DNA of 64,000 nt from Serilophus lunatus. Taxonomy: Eukaryota; Chordata; Aves; Passeriformes; Eurylaimidae. A program made the position numbers and the translations under genes. The DNA is taken from assembly GCA_013399895.1 (NCBI GenBank), contig VXBA01003818.1, positions 473,293-537,292 of the forward strand, in the 5' to 3' direction. Positions 37,201 through 52,224 of the stretch are shown here, piece after piece (position 1 is the stretch's first letter; the number at the start of each line of letters is the position of its first letter). Under the pieces are notes generated by a model, which was not told the origin of the DNA, did no database searches, and was given only the letters and a program-made list of their open reading frames with translations.

Positions 37201-40200
37201 TGGCCCACATTTTGCAGCAGAGGCTCATTCAGTGTGCACCATCCTTTGTCAGCCCAAGTGAGACTCCCAGGTCCCAGGGTGAAATGGAGAATTGTGCCCA
37301 GTGGTACAGCAGGACTTCCATGCGCCTGGCACGCTCAGGGAACGATGCAGGACTGTCCATTCTGAGCCACGGGCTTTGCCTTCACACTTTGTTTCCTCCC
37401 TCCCAGGGTCTGTGCATTTACTAGCTGGCATCTTGGCTTTGGCCCCTGTGGCAGCCAGCCTGGTTTTCAGCGTGCTGAGCCTTAGAGATGCCCTTGACTT
37501 CGGTGGGAGCTGAGGGAACGAAGCCCTTCCTATGGCTGGGCCAACTGTGTCTGAGTCAGAGCAAGGGCAAGCAGCCAGGGCTTTTCCTCACAAAGGCAAG
37601 GAAGCTGAATTCATTTAGTTCTTAAAGGAGTGTTTAGCTCTCAGATTGGAAGGGCCCATAGAAATCTGATACTGCATTACTGGAGTCTATTCGGATACTT
37701 TGATGGGAATTGAATAAGACTCGAAATGTGTTCAAGTCTTTGCACTTCCAGCTGTAATGACGATGCTGATAAGCAGAATTGAATTAAAGATAATAAAGGA
37801 GAGAGCCATCTTCCCTGTGCTGTTATCTGGTTTCTCTTGATAGAAATGTTTGCATCTATTTTAGGTTTTGTTTTGTTTCCCTGTGGTATCATACTCTCTT
37901 TAATAAATAATATGTGGCTCTTTGTGACAATTTTTTTTACTCCTGAAGAGATCCAGTTTCGTATCCCTTCTGGCTTTGAGGTGTGTAGTTGCAAACAGCT
38001 TCTACTGTATCTTTTCTTAACATTTTCTCCTGTTTACAGTTATGCCTGCACCTTGGGAAAAGTTAATGTAAGGTAAATATTTTCATTCATCTGGTACACT
38101 AAGGTTTTATTGTCTTATTTCTGATGATAAATAAGAGCTATTTGAGCTGCAAGAAATTATGAATTTTGCAAAAGAGCCTTCATCTCTTAAAAGTGAGTGG
38201 ATGCTTTCATTCAGGTATAAAGACCAAACAGACAGGTTGGGTGATCACTGGCTTTTCCCAGAGTCTGCTCTTAAGTTTCCTTCTGAAATTGAACATTTAC
38301 ACAAGTAGATCTTTGGCTGGTTTTCCACTGTAGCTTTCTCCTAGCCCAGGTCTGTATGTGTCACTGCTGGGGTGGATCTCCGGTTTGCCAGGCAGTGCTA
38401 GAAGGATCAGGGTGTAAGCAGATACCTTTCTGTTGCTGTAACTTGTTTTACCAGGGACAGGGGCACTCCAGTGGTGCATGTTATGACAAAAGTTCTGAAG
38501 CCAGTGCTGGCTGGTGTATCATGACATGTAGTCATGCAAAAAGACAGTAGTGGGGTATTTTTTTCTTGTGATTTGGCCCGTCAAAAAGCCAGTATTGCAT
38601 TACTGCATGTAGCAGTCTGAAATCTCTTGGAGTTTCCTCTTAGAATTGGGTAATAATGTTCATCTGCCATATTGTTTTACACTGGGACATGCACAGGGCA
38701 TTCTGGAAGGTTTCCCTTTCTGGGTGTCCTTTTTGCCATTATTGACCAGCCAGGAAGTGCTGAAGGCTGATGCTCTCTGAAGAACAGGGGCAGTTATCCC
38801 TTGGAAGTACTCCATGGGGCTGTTTTCATGGTCCTTTCTCCTGGCTTAGGACCAAGACAGTGCTGGTGACTACTAAGGTGTTGATGGACATGTCATGTTC
38901 CGAGGAGTGCAGCTGGTGGCTCCTTTTTCTGTCTGAGCAAATGGACTTTGTGAGCTGTGAGGCATCAGCTGGTAAATGGGATGGGGCACTGACTTTCCAT
39001 ACTTGCTCTTCCTAGGTTTTTCTGCTGAGGTATCTTGGTGTTGCTGTGAGCTGCTGTTTAGGACTTCAGTACCTCAGGGCTGGGCAAGGAAAAGCAGGCA
39101 TCACCCTAAGGCTGTAAATTAGGGAGGAGCTGACAAAATCATGGTAGTAGCAGAGCAACTTCTTGTATAGCAGCTTCTTTGCATGGCTGAAGAGACAAAA
39201 GCTGATCTAGGTCTCCAGCTCAGGGTTGTGCTGTGTCCCCAGCTGCTGGCTGTGGCTGCCTCCAGCCTTGCCCTGCTTAGGAGAGACATCAGGCTGATGG
39301 GCAGCCCTTCAGCTGGGGTGTGATCCGTGTCTGGCCAGGTCCATGTGTGACTCTGATCCCTCCCTCTGCTGCAGGAAATCCCCCGGGATGGGGATGCTGG
39401 GCCCTGAGCACTGCCTGTCACTGCACTGTGTGCTGATGGCCTCAGATATTCCCAGGCTTCAGAGTCTGCAGAGCTGCTCCAGCTCGAAGTGCTCATTGCA
39501 TCTTTGGCTCTAAGCGTTTCTTTAAAGGCCTCAGAGGTAAATGCAGGGCCAGGAATTAACCTCGCTGGGGGCACTTCCACTTAACAAGGATTTCATGGTT
39601 AGTCTTGTAGGGGTGTAAGATTTACAAGGATGAGAATATTTCTGTATCAAATGTGTTTTATCATTTCATGTTTGCATGGACCTGCTGCCAAGCGGTGGAT
39701 GGTTCTGTCTGTCAGCTTCTGTCAGGAGAAAGTGATACCTCTGGTTTTGGAAGGGTGTTTTTATCGACAGCTTGTATTTTCCCACTGACCTCAGAACATT
39801 TTTTTTTTTATTCTAAATTTTCGATGTTTGGTGGCATTTCTCCAGCCTAGAATTGCCTCTTATCACTGCGGCTGGCTCTACAATCCAGCTGGAATCAAAT
39901 TCATCTTTGATTTAATGGCACAGCAGCAAATGAAGCTGTAGAATGGCTGTCACCTTCTTGTACATAACCTGGCTGTTGAGAGTCTGTCTGCTGAAAGCTG
40001 TGCTGCAGAGATCTTTCTTTCCTCAGGGACTGCATTCACACTTATTTCCTTTCTGGAGAAACTGCATTGTAGCGGTATTCTGCTTGCTGTGTAGTGCCTT
40101 TAGACAGATTCATTTTTTCTGAGATTAGACAATGTATCAGCTGGTTTGCGTTGGGTTTTTGTTTAGATGCTCATCTTGGCAACAGTGTCTTGCTCATGTC

Positions 40201-43200
40201 TCATCATTTTCTGCCACTTAGTAAAATTGTTTTACCTCCAGTCTGCTTGTCTTTTCCTCCTCCAGGACAGATCAGTGTGCAGGCTGTGTTCTCGCTTCGA
40301 TTGACCTTTTTTGTCTGAGAATCCAGCATTTCCAGAGGTTTGATATCCACCCAGTATTCTATTTTCTCAGCTCATAGGAGGTATTTGTCTTTTTTCTCTT
40401 CTTCACTTCCGGGTTGTTAACACCATGTTGCATGTCCTGTGTGCTGACTAACAACGTGATTGCTGTCAGGTGTCTGAAACCAAACTGGCTCTTTATGAAG
40501 TTCTTTAAAGTCTCGTAGATGTGGCAAAATAGAAGCAACCTCTCATCTACTTTAACAGCAAGGGAGAGAGCCGAGTTCCTCACAGAACAAGAAGGGACAC
40601 AAGTGACAGTAACTTGTCTGAGGTTATTTGTGAAGTCTGTGGCAGGTGCCCCATGTTTGGACCCTCAGCACGTGGCTGCAAGGAAACAAGAGGCAAAGCC
40701 CTGCTCCTCTTCTCTGGTGAAGAGCAGCTCCAGGCACTGGTCTGTACCAAGGCAGGCTGAGGGTGCTGTGAGCCTGGAGGCTGGCACCATATCCCACCAT
40801 CTTCCCATTGCTTCTCCTGTTCCCCCTGGGATGGGGCCTACATTGTTCACACTGTGGATGTTGGCATCTTGTAGCCAGGCACCCATTTGAGGGGGCAGTC
40901 GCTCTTGAGGAGCAGCAGTTTGCTGCTGCCTATGAACACATGGAAATGCTCTTTAGAGTTTCAAAAATCAGCCGGATTTTGTCAGTACTGGGAATGGGGC
41001 GCATTGTTTCACAGCCCCATCGAAGGTTCCAGCATGGAATTGGGAGGTTCTGTGGCCCTATATGAGGCAAGCATGGAGACATCCCATCTTCTGTCTGCTC
41101 TCCGAGCTGGAGGGTCACAAGCTGTCTCTGCCTCAGTGCTGTGTCTGTGCACCTTGAGCATCTTCTGGCCTTGACTACTGCTTCCATGATGTTCTCCCCA
41201 ATTTTCAGCCTGCTTTGCTTCTCACAGAACATACAACAATGCAGCTGTCCTTTTGTGCCTCGTAAAATCCTCAGTTAATGTACTTCAGTTTTCCTTAAAG
41301 TCTAAAGTAGTTGTGAATAGCAAGTAAGGGTGTCAGACAGTAGTAGGCTTCAGCCAGGAGCAGAGTAAATGTTGATGGGCTGTTTTAAGAACCATTTTTT
41401 TTGCAGAGCTTTTATTCCATAAATCTGATGTGTGCATAGCACAAGGAATCTATTTTGGGTCCTGTTGTCGTCCTCTTTCCTTGCTTTTTTTGTTTGTTTA
41501 CTTGTTTCTGTGCTTTTTGATGTTTTCTTATTTTTGGTGCCTTCTGTGACCTAATACAAGGTTGCATTAGTCCCAGCTGCTGCTCTGGGAGTTGATGCTT
41601 TTGTAGGGATTTGCATTTGGACCTCAAGATGCTTTAGAAACTCCTACTGAGCAATGGAAGCACTTCCCTTTCACAGGAGCTGGTGCAGGCAGCTCCACAC
41701 GTTCTGGTCAGAGACCTTGAGATGGGGGTACTCTGATGTGTTGACTCTTCTCTGCCGATGTCAAAAAAATTGAGTCCTTTTGCATCAGTGACTTATGAAT
41801 GGGCTCCCAGGTTCTTCAGACAAGGCGTCTGTGCTTGTAGGGAGAAGCTCACTGGTTTGTCCTAGTGAAAATTTGCAGGAAACAGGAATGAAGCTCAGAA
41901 ATGTGACTACTACCATTTGCTCTAACTAGGATTTGTGGCATGGATGCAGTGTGAATTCAAAACCAGAATAGTCCCTGCTGGCTCAGGCATTCTCCTATGC
42001 AGTGACTGGGGCCAGTGTCTTTAGCCTGGTATTGCAGACTCTGCGCAGGGGGCCATGGACAAGTGCAGATTAGTTGTGCATACGTCTCCAATCATCTTTA
42101 TTTTTTGACTTAGGTTGTAAGAGGATGGTGAACTTTTTTCTCTGTTGTAGTGTGAAGTCAGGCAAGAAGGAATCTCCACTGCTGCACTACTCTGGGGCAG
42201 AAGATTATTTTTTGAGCACTGAAGCGTTAAATACTGAATCCCTGTTTAAGCAGTTTAAAAATATCAGACCGTTGTGGTAGCTGAGAAAACAACAGATTTC
42301 GTGTGTATGTTGTTTTGCTTTCTGCACATAGGTGTCATTTCTCCCCTGACCTATTTAAGAACAGCATTTGTACATTTGTTCTCCTACTCTTCCCATCCTG
42401 CTGCTCTGAAGTCAAGGTCTAGCTGGCAACTGGAAATAAATAAGTGCATGCAGCAACTGCTCCATTTCCCCCCTGTGACTGCTCCAGATCCATAATACCC
42501 CCAAGGTAGATGGGCCATTACACACGATAAGATCACTAACGTAGCAGGTGAATATTAGATATATGAAATTAGTCAGCTGTAAATAAAAGGCTTGGCAAAG
42601 AATAAAAGGCAAAACGTTGTCCCTGAGGAAGTAAGTAAGGATATGAATGCCTTCCTGCCCTAGTGCCCTAAAGAGTTGATGCGGAATCTGGACTGTATCC
42701 ACCTCCCAGGTAAAAGGCATGTGGCAGCCTAGGCTTTGTCTTTCCTTACTTGGAGACAGGAGCTGTGCCCTTCCAAACATGCCATAACACCTTGGGAAGA
42801 TCGTACAGCAAATCTGCTCGTGTGGTTTTGGTTTTCTGTTCCTGCTTGTGGCATTTGGAGACCTCAAGTCCATCCCCTGCTCTCTTGGTTAGATGTCCTA
42901 ATCCATCCCCAGCCGCAGGGCTGGAGGCATCCAGAGGACTGTTCTTTATTTCTCCTTGGAGTATGGTTTGCATCCCAACTCTGCCAATCCTCAGGTGGTC
43001 TTGAGTGGGCAGCCTTTTAAATGTCAGATTCATCCTTCTCTGACACAGGGGTTTAGTGTTGTTTACTACAGCAGGTTTCTCAGCTAAGGGTTGCAAAGGC
43101 AAAATGACTTAAAAGTTGACTGGAAGGTGCTAGAAAATGGCAACTGTCTATAACTTTCAATTACTGCATTATATTGTTGCTTCCTTGCCTCTTCCAGAGT

Positions 43201-46200
43201 TCTCTGCTGGTTGTTGGCTTGGACTGGATGTGTCTAGTGGGGCACAGGCCAGTGCTTCAGTAGTTGTGGTCAGCACGGGGTACCTTCCCTCTTATTGCCT
43301 TCCTGGAGAGCTGGACACATGTCTGTTGTTCTGCCCATGGCGGCTGTTCCAGGGAAAAGGGCCCTTCCCTGGTGAGTGCTGTTAGTGTAGGTTGGAGTGG
43401 TGCTATGGTGGGGGTTCAGCTGGTTGTGTTTATCATGGCACATCTTCTGTGAGTATGTCAAACAGAGAATAAACTGCAGGAGCAGAGAAAGCACTGACAC
43501 CTGCAGAGAATATGAAGAATGAGGAAACTGGCCCTTTATTATTTTTATCTCCTTTCTTCTTTCAAACTTTGATTCTTTTTTTAATGTAAACAAAATGAAA
43601 AACATAATATGCAAGATGCCAGGTGGTTTATTAAAAACAGCCTTACTGCACCAGCTGGGGTTCAGTAGGAGTTTAGGGCGCTCAAAAAATGTGAGCTCGA
43701 GGACTTTTTTATAAATTTAAGTTTTATTATGGGAGTTCAAGCTTCCTTTGATACTGGTTACAACGTAGAAAAGAATAGTCATGGGAGCATGCTTACATCT
43801 GCCAAGCCCTGTGGCTGGTGAATGCTTTGCCCAGATTGCTGGTTTTTAGCCTGGTTATAGCTGTGGATCAAAACTCTTCTTGAGTATGGCCAAATTCAGG
43901 CTCCTGTGGTGGTGTCTCGTAGGGCTGTCAGCCTTTTCCCTGCTGTGACAGAGCAAGCTGTGTGAATTAGACCTCAGGTCTCTGCCCCGGGGTTCTCCAA
44001 GTCCATCTTAAGATGGTGCAGATGGTGGGGTTGTTGAGTGAATGTGTCACTCTGCAGAGAGTGTAGACACAGCCCACTGTGTGGTCCTGCAACTGGAGAT
44101 TGTAGGCAAACCCTGCACCCAAATGCATGCCCATTGGAGAGGCACAAGAAGTGAGGAAGAGCAGATAAAAGGCAGGAGAACATGATAAAGGGACGCCCAA
44201 GCTGTCAAAGGCCAGTGGAAGAACTGGGAGTTCAACCTGCATGAAGCTGTGTTGATGGAAAGGAGTGTCTTCCTGGCAGCCTGAAGTGATGGTATTGTCC
44301 TTATGTTGTTCCAGATACATCAATGTAAGGGAGCTTTGTATCTTTAGGATACATGCAAGATGTGTAAAATAACATTGTGTTGATGCACTACACAGCTGAG
44401 TTTTCCTGGGTATTCCTTAGGTGTAGGTGGAGCATGTGAGATAGCCTCGTACCTCACTAGGCTAATGTAGGCTCACCTTTAATATGCCTTCACCAGAGAA
44501 GATGAGAGAAGGGCTGAAATGTTTGTGCTGAGTTGCAGAAGTTGGGATCTTTGAATGCAACGTTAGTATGCTCTCCACCATATAAATATGGATGCTGTAC
44601 TAGCCCTGGCAGATCCAGGTGCTGCTGCTCCCCTAAGGAGCAGATCCAGGTTTGGTTTTCTGGGCTGCTTTGGGCTTTGCTGTTCTCCAGCTGAACTGAT
44701 ACGATCACAGCCCTTGGGTTAACCCACTGCTGAGACACTGCTGTGAGGCTCTCTTGTACCAGAAAAAGGCAATATCTGAAGAGCACAGACTCTTTTACTC
44801 TGGATTGACTGTTCAGCTAAGTCACAAGTATTTATCTTGAACCTGGAAAAGATCCAGCAGCGTGGGTTAGAGCCTTCCCGTGGCCTAGGCATTGCTGCCC
44901 GTGAGGTGACTTGGGGTCAGACTGGTCCATTTTAGTTGTCAGTAGCTTGCAGAAGAGGTTGGCTTCTCATACCTGACCTTGGACAGTGCTTCAGGATTGA
45001 CTTCAAGTTGGTAACTCAAATAAGAACTCAAACCATTTGTCTTGGCTGGTTTTAGTCTGGGTTAAGGTCATGACATTTTTATTGCGGCAGTCGCGATGTT
45101 GGCATTCCAATAAATAGCTTTTCTTCATTTACATCCAAGTCCTCCTAGAGAGCAAAAGCGAACTTGGGGCTTAAGCTCTCAACTAGGAATAATAAAGTCC
45201 ATATGAAGAGTTACTGCAGTCTATCTGAAATGGTTTAAATCCACATTTCATTTCACACAGGCTCTTTCATGTGTAGACAAGGGCAAGGGATACAATCCTG
45301 TGGAATGTGGGATATTTGAGAGGCATGGTTGATTTTGGGATATCCTTTTCAGCTTTGTGGAGCCCTTCAGCTGTGTAAATAAAAAGCAAAATAGGGAGTG
45401 GTTAAGTTGGTTTTTTTTGTTTTCCTCTTGCATATAAATGCCTTTTCTAAATACTTTTTCATTGTTTCTTACCTATCCCAGTGAAGAGTACTTCACTTTT
45501 TCCTCCTTTAGCTCCTTCTGAAGTGTCCATTGCTCTGTCAGTCTCAGTATGTCTCCAGATTCGGTAGCTTAGAGCACAACCTTTTTGTTTCAAACCGTGA
45601 TTCAAAAACACATGACAAAAATACCCATGTAGCTGTCTGGGATTGGGTATGAGTGGGTGGAGGTGCTGGTGGCCCTTCCCAAGACAGCTGGGAGGATGGA
45701 AGCTGTCCCTTCCCTCTCTCTGGGTGCCAGAAGTATCCTTGTGCATCATCAGGGTATGCTGTGCCCATTCCTTTGTCATATGAAGTTAAGTCACTTTTCC
45801 TATCAAAACCAGATACTGCTTTACAGGCCATCTTCTGATGCTGTGATGCTGAGAGCAGTTAACTTAATGTGACCTGTAGGAATATACTTCCCTTCTTTGC
45901 TAGGCTGTCATGAGATGTATCTACTGAATTCCTGGACAAGGTTTTACTGTCCCACACCCTCTGTACACACACTTCTTCCCCTCCCAGGTCATGTAACCAT
46001 CCTGAAGCTCAAGTGGTTTAATAAGTGGCCAGGACCCCAGCATGAGCACAGTTTGAACAGGTTGTGTTTTTGTTAGTGCGATCAAAAAACACCCACAAAG
46101 AAAATATGTTAAGCTGAGGGTGTTCTCTAGGGCTCAGCCCCATCCCAGCAGGATGGAGAAGAATTCTCTCCAGTTTTCCTTTCACAGTGTCCCACAGCTA

Positions 46201-49200
46201 TGCTGAAGCCTCAGCAACCTGGTTCGTGTTATCTCATACATGAAGCACTGGTTAAGCACAGCTGTTAAATATACGCCTAACTTCAACATCACTTGCTTTA
46301 GTACTCAAAAATAATTCCATGTTTTGCTTTTCTGTGACTCCAGCCTAAAGAGCCATGGCTTTGTATGGAGAGGGAAAGTGAGATGTGCTCTGTTAAAACC
46401 TGGGCAAGTCCCCATACTTGTTGCACTTGAAAAGGTGAACCTGTGTGAGGAGCCATGAAACTTTAGGAGTGAGAGTGGGTTCAGGATATTGGGAGCCTGC
46501 AGAGCAGCAGGGAATTTCACTGTGTGGAAAGAGGCAAGTGAAGTGGATGGGCTGAAGGGTGTTGGGAGATGAAAGGCAGATGCATTTTGTAAAGTGGTGC
46601 CTGTGGTTGCACTGTTGCACTTGCAGTTTGGAGAGGAAGAGCTGAAGAGTTGTGGAAAGAAATGCAGCTAGATACGGAGGTTACATGTGTGAACTGAGAA
46701 ATGCTGTCAAATGTAAATTAAGCAGGGGAGGAAAATGTGTTTTCAGGACGTTCCCATCAGTTGTGACAAGCTCCACTGTTTCAGTCCATTCCCAGCTCTT
46801 AGCAATTTAACTGAGTTGACTTGAAGTCCAGACAAAGGATGTAGTAATTTAGATTTGAAGAAATACTTAGTCAACACCATTAAATTCACAGCTACTGCAT
46901 GACCATCCCTCCTGTATTCATTTTTTGACACTATTGCTGCAAGAGCACTGGCAAGAGGTAGTTTTGAACCAGTATTAGTAAGTCACTATGTAAAACTCTT
47001 AATGCCACAATGCCTAACAGAAGTTTGTTTATCTATCTCAAAATGGATGTTTCCATTCCAAGTACTTGTGACCCAGGTAGTTTTACTTGGATACAGGCTG
47101 AATTCAAAATATCCCCTCCACACAGAGAGCTTCTTATGAGGGGCTAGTTCAGAGGCCAAAAGTTATGTGTAGCAAATACAGAGGATAACTTCTGAATAAA
47201 TGAATATATTGGTGGAAAGAATAAGCTGCTTACAGGGTGTTTGCAAACAGAAACAGAGAGTACATTCATCAAAGAAATTACTCAGTTTGAATAATTTGTT
47301 CAGCTCAGAGCATGTTTACCTACCTGCCTGTGAGGGGAATGGGGAAGTTTAATTGGCAAATGTTTGTTTTGTGCTTTGAGACAGCTGTACGGAAGGGAAG
47401 CATTCCTGTTGTTCTGCGGGTAGTAATTCCTTCTGGAGTTTGTGTGAATGCCTCGTTTTTTCAGGGTGGTATAAAGGAGGGATTGCAATGGTTGTTTTCC
47501 TATATGTGCATGGGGAGGAGGTCCCAGAAAAGATGTTCCCTCCCAAAGGCAACCCTGGGTGTGTGCAGAGCCAGCCCCACACACACCCCCACTGCCTGCA
47601 GGCACCCAGGGGTGGAAGCAGCTGAGCCCAGTCCAGCCTGGGCTGTTACAGATCCTGTGTACCCAGGCAGAGTTGGCTCTGCCTCAGGTGATGCTGAATG
47701 TGGCCCTTTTTTAATCAAAAAGCCCTCAGTATTGTATTTTAACCAAGTTTTATAGGGAAGACAGTATTTTCAGCCAAAGTTGTGAAACTGTGATTGCATC
47801 TGTTCTGTCCAAGTAACTGGCCGTTCTTTAAAGGAACTGTAAGAAAACTGCAAGTAAACATGCAGATGTAGAAAAGCACATACAGGTCTGACCTGGGCTG
47901 GGATGTACTCTATAAATACCTTAGCAGAGTGTCTCAGTACTCATTATGTGCAGAGAATCCTTCTCAGTTACACCACCATTGATTTTTGGAAATGGATGAG
48001 TGTCACTGGGAGCAAAATTTGGCCCATACAACTAAGTAATAAATAACTTTTTGCAGGAAGTGTATTTATAAACAAGAAGTGAGCTTTGCATCTTCAAGTT
48101 ACATTTGCCAAGCTACTGCCTGAATATTGGCATGGCTCCTTCTAGTCAGGGGATCTTGGAGACAGTTTTGCTGCATCACAAGCTGCAATAGTATCTCTGA
48201 GGCTTTGAAAATGTACACCAGTGTCTCTGCAAACAGGATACTATTTGTGAGTTTTAATTGGAACCAGTCTTGTCTGTGTGCTGCAGACTTCAAAATAAGG
48301 GGGCTAACATAAGAAAGTTATTCAAGATCTATCCACAGTGCTCCCCAGATACACAGGGGTGAAGAGTTTACTGAGATCAGGGCCCTGCATGAGATTCTGC
48401 TCTGAACTTGAACTAAATTGAACAAATTTTCTGTGTATGTGTTTTGGAGACATTTGGGTGCTTCAAATATCTTCCTCTCCTCCTTGGCTTGGCAAGAACT
48501 AGATGCAAAAGTATTATAAGACAGGCTTTTGCAAGGGGGGAATTGAGTCATAAAGAAGCTGAATGCCATGTATTTAAAGTCAATGTTTGTCTTCATACTT
48601 CACAAAACTGGTGATTGGAAGAGGTAGGAGGGAAGGGAAGGGATGGGATGTTGGATCATCTTCTATAACCCTGTAGCAGTTGTGTAGAAGCAACTGACCT
48701 GGCTGAGAATTGAATGTTAGCTTTTGCCACTTGGCTGGAAGCTCTGGCTAAACTAACTCCCTCAAATACACTCTTGTATTTTGGTACAGCTGTCTGTCTC
48801 TTTCAATGTTTCCTTAAAGCCAATGGGCATTGAAAAGAATTCTCTGGAAGTAGGTATTTGCTGGATACCTGTCTCTTTGTTGCACGGGCTGGCCCCTTTC
48901 TAAAGGTGTCCATGAAGTTCTCTGTTAACTGTATTGTTGCAGTGCTCAGAACTGGGGCATGGTGCTCCACAGGTCTGTGTGCAGGATTTGCCAGGATCTT
49001 CTCTCTGCTGCAATCTCCCTTCTGCTTTAGGAGCTTTTAGCACTCAGGGCAGCAGAAAAAGTCTAGAAACTGTGACAGGAGTGTAAACAATGCTGTGCTG
49101 GCTCCCCAAGCTTGTGAGGACTAGGGAATATTAGCTGAGAGACCTGGAACTGCTCTCTACCCATCAGTCAGAGCCCTGTGGATTTTGTGATCCTCTGGGC

Positions 49201-52200
49201 ATGGGCTGTGTTACTTCAGCATTGTTCTGGAATCTGTGGTTCTGAGACAGGTGGAAAGTAGAGGGTGGTTTTGCCTTGTTGAGGGGTTTGCTTTCAACAG
49301 CTTCTTAGGAGAAGGTCTTCAGAGGATTATGTGCTTCCTGAAGTACTGCATAGAAACTTGATCAGCGTGGAGTCAGAGACGGGAATTGGTCTTACACCTG
49401 AGAAAGGGAAGTTTTGTGACTGTTTCTGTCTGGGGCAGAACGCAAACATCAACACCTTGCATGTGGAGCTGAGACGGTGTTACAGGGAGCAAGGTTGCCT
49501 GGGAGCCTGCCAGGAGGTGTAGGAAAAACTCATGAAACCAGTGTGTGTTTTGAGTGGAGAGACTTGAGATAGCTGAGATTATTTCTGGGAGGCAGGAATT
49601 GGTAGGATTATTACAAAAACACCAAGCAAAACAACCAAATTTCCCTAAAAAAAACCCCACAAACAACAGAAAAACCAAACCCAAACAAAAAACGTAAATT
49701 AAAAAGAGAAAGAATACCAGAGTTTAACTGACTGAGTATATTGATCTGCTGTAATAATTTCCAGTAGACAAAATGTGGTTTTTGATGGAGTTGCCCTATG
49801 CAGAACTACACTAGCAGGACCAAGAACTTGTTATTAGGATGAGAAAACCTGGTCCCAGGATAGAGTCTAACTTTGGATGTCTGCTGTTAACATTTCTCTG
49901 AAATGTCAACTTGAGAGTTTTCTCTTACAGATTTTCTCTAAGTTGGGGTTGGAGTGAATCAGTACATAACATTTAACATCTGAAGGCTTATGTGATAGTG
50001 AATGTTGTTTTGTCATGACACAGTGGTACATGGCAATTCTCAAAATTAGAATGAATGGAAGAGCAGATGGGCTCTGATCAGGAAAACCATAAATTGTAAG
50101 TCTCTTGGTGTGTATTGCTTTGTGGTTTGCTTTAGTCTTCATTTAGACCAGCTTTAGAAAGTTAATATCAACCGTTAAACCTTTTAAGCTATCTTCCCCC
50201 CTCTTTTTTTTCTGGTTTAGAAATGAATAAAAGAGCTTTGTACAGTTCTTGAAACTGAGCCTGAAACAGCTCTGAACAAAATATAGTGTTCCTTTCAAAA
50301 TCTTGGAAATAATTACATCATAGGCAAATTGGGCCAGAAACCATTAATAGTATTCTTTGTGGAATGAAATCCCATGGGAGGACCTATTTCAGCAAACTGG
50401 CATTGTTTACAAATACATGCAGTGACAGATACAGTTGTCCCATTCTGAGGGACAGCTGAAACTGTGGCCTATGATGGACTTCCCAGAATAACTGCCTTGC
50501 TTTTGATAACAAGCTGAAAACGTGCCTTGGTGCTCCTGTGGGGAGGGAAGCCTGTCTTTGGCACTGGAAAACTACTTGTAGGTGGATTAAAGAGAAAATA
50601 AAAGCCTCTCTTGCTTAAGCTCCTGGTCTGTGAGAATTGCTGGAGCGACAGGGAGCTGGGTCCCATTGTCTCTGTTGGGGTTCATGAGCTGGGAACTGCC
50701 ATCACCTGTCTGTGCACGGGAATACCTGGACACCATGGGCTTTCCCTTGCCAGGATAACACACACAGCACGTGTGGTTCTCCCAGTTACCTTACACTTGT
50801 TTTCATCACTGGTTCTTCTGCCCCCACCTTCCTTACTGGAAAGCTTTCTGCATTTTAGGATGGAAGTCACAAAGATTAGTAGTATTAACCTTTTGACCTA
50901 AATCCACAAAAGCATCTAGTTTTCTAGGTACATTGGCTGGTCTGTAATTGAAAACTAGATTGGCACATTGGGATCTCTCTCTGTGACAGTCAACATGTTT
51001 GGCTGATACTTCAGAAAAAACCCTACAGCTTCCACAGCTGGAGAACATAGTTTGCTTCACTTTAAATTTAAGAGAGTAACTGATGACTACAATAAATTGT
51101 GCTGTGAATCAGCATGAGGAGAGATCCAGAACACATTCACGGTGTTCATAGGGTTTCTGTAAAAGGAGCCACATTGATTTTAGGAGTTTGGAAGGCAAGG
51201 TGCCTGTAGAATCATAACCTTGAAAAAGGCACAGTGTAGCCCACACCACATGTTATCTGTCTGAAATAATACTCTATTTTTTGGTCTTTAAACAGTTTAT
51301 TTTACAAAGCATTGCTTGTTTGTTAAACCAGCTGGTCAATCCAGACTTGTCATTTAGCATTTAAGGTACACAAGAAAGTTTAGGAATTTGAAAAGTCTTA
51401 CTTGCCCTGTGTTCTCCCAACTTACAGAAGTTTTGTAACAATTTCTGTTTGATTTTTTTTTTCTTAGGTCAGTACCCCTGTTTTTAGAAGTCAGTACAAG
51501 ACTATATGTGTCCACTCTTTACTGATGTGTCACACTGGTGACATAAAAAAAGCTGTGCCATGAACGACCCAATGGGAACAGACCCATGTGGTAGCAGGAC
51601 AGAATGAGAATTGGATTGTTTTCAGGATATGATCATTTTCCTCCTTAGGTTTTGATTGATTTTAAAGTAAACATCTGCTCATTTTTATGTGCAATAAAGT
51701 GTTTTAATTGGTACTTCGAAATTGAATATCCTTTTGGAGGATTGTTCCTTTTGAAGCTCCAAGCTCTCTGGTTGAAACCCTCTCCAAAAAACAGCAGGGA
51801 AGGAACAAAAATCTTAATGCTTGCCACCCATACCCCCTCAACATGCATCTTGTTTCTTACATAATAAAAATGGTTGCCTGCAATACCAGGTGGTTTCAGG
51901 AAATCATTTCAATTTTACTTTGGAAATCTTTTCTAGAGGAAAGTTTGGGTTGTAAACAACAACAGAGAAGAAGTTACGAACAAATACTTAAAAAGCCTGT
52001 GGCAGGGATAAAGAAAAAGCTGTATTTTAAAACAGTGGGTTTTTAAGAATTTGCCACTGAATTTATTTATAGCACCCAGCAGCAAACTTCTAACAGAGCG
52101 GTTTTCTTGTTCCAGCAGAAGGCTTTCCTCTCCCTCGTTCCTCCCGGGCCACCAGCCTTGGCTCCCTGCCCTGACAGGCATGTTCTGTGTTGTGCTGTGC

Positions 52201-52202
52201 AG
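34238..52202 (+). other. PAK3: Presumed PAK3 5' intron, second part; no gene seen
   Basis: About 18 kb with no recognised exon before the first coding exon. Short open frames on both strands lack known domains. It contains a TTAATTAATTGAT homeodomain-type site near 35043 and a strand-asymmetric A/C-rich low-complexity block at 49612-49711. Non-coding 5' exons may be hidden here. Confidence 0.5.
49612..49711. repeat. A/C-rich (T/G-rich on the other strand) low-complexity block
   Basis: About 100 bases built from AAAAC, CCAAAC and ACAAC words with almost no G or T. Shorter stretches of the same flavour occur at 17887-17922 and 63069-63085. This is low-complexity sequence and I do not assign it to a transposon. 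Confidence 0.75.
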
Positions 52203-52224
52203 GAGGCTGTGAGGGCTGCTGAAG
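52203..52224 (+). other. PAK3: 5' UTR part of PAK3 first coding exon
   Basis: A T/G/C-rich stretch ending TGTGCAG at 52202 is the likely acceptor, leaving 22 bases of leader before the ATG. An acceptor three bases downstream (AGGAG) is possible. A stop codon TGA in frame with the ATG lies at 52210-52212, so the reading frame cannot extend upstream. There is an A at position -3 of the start codon, a favourable initiation context. Confidence 0.8.
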
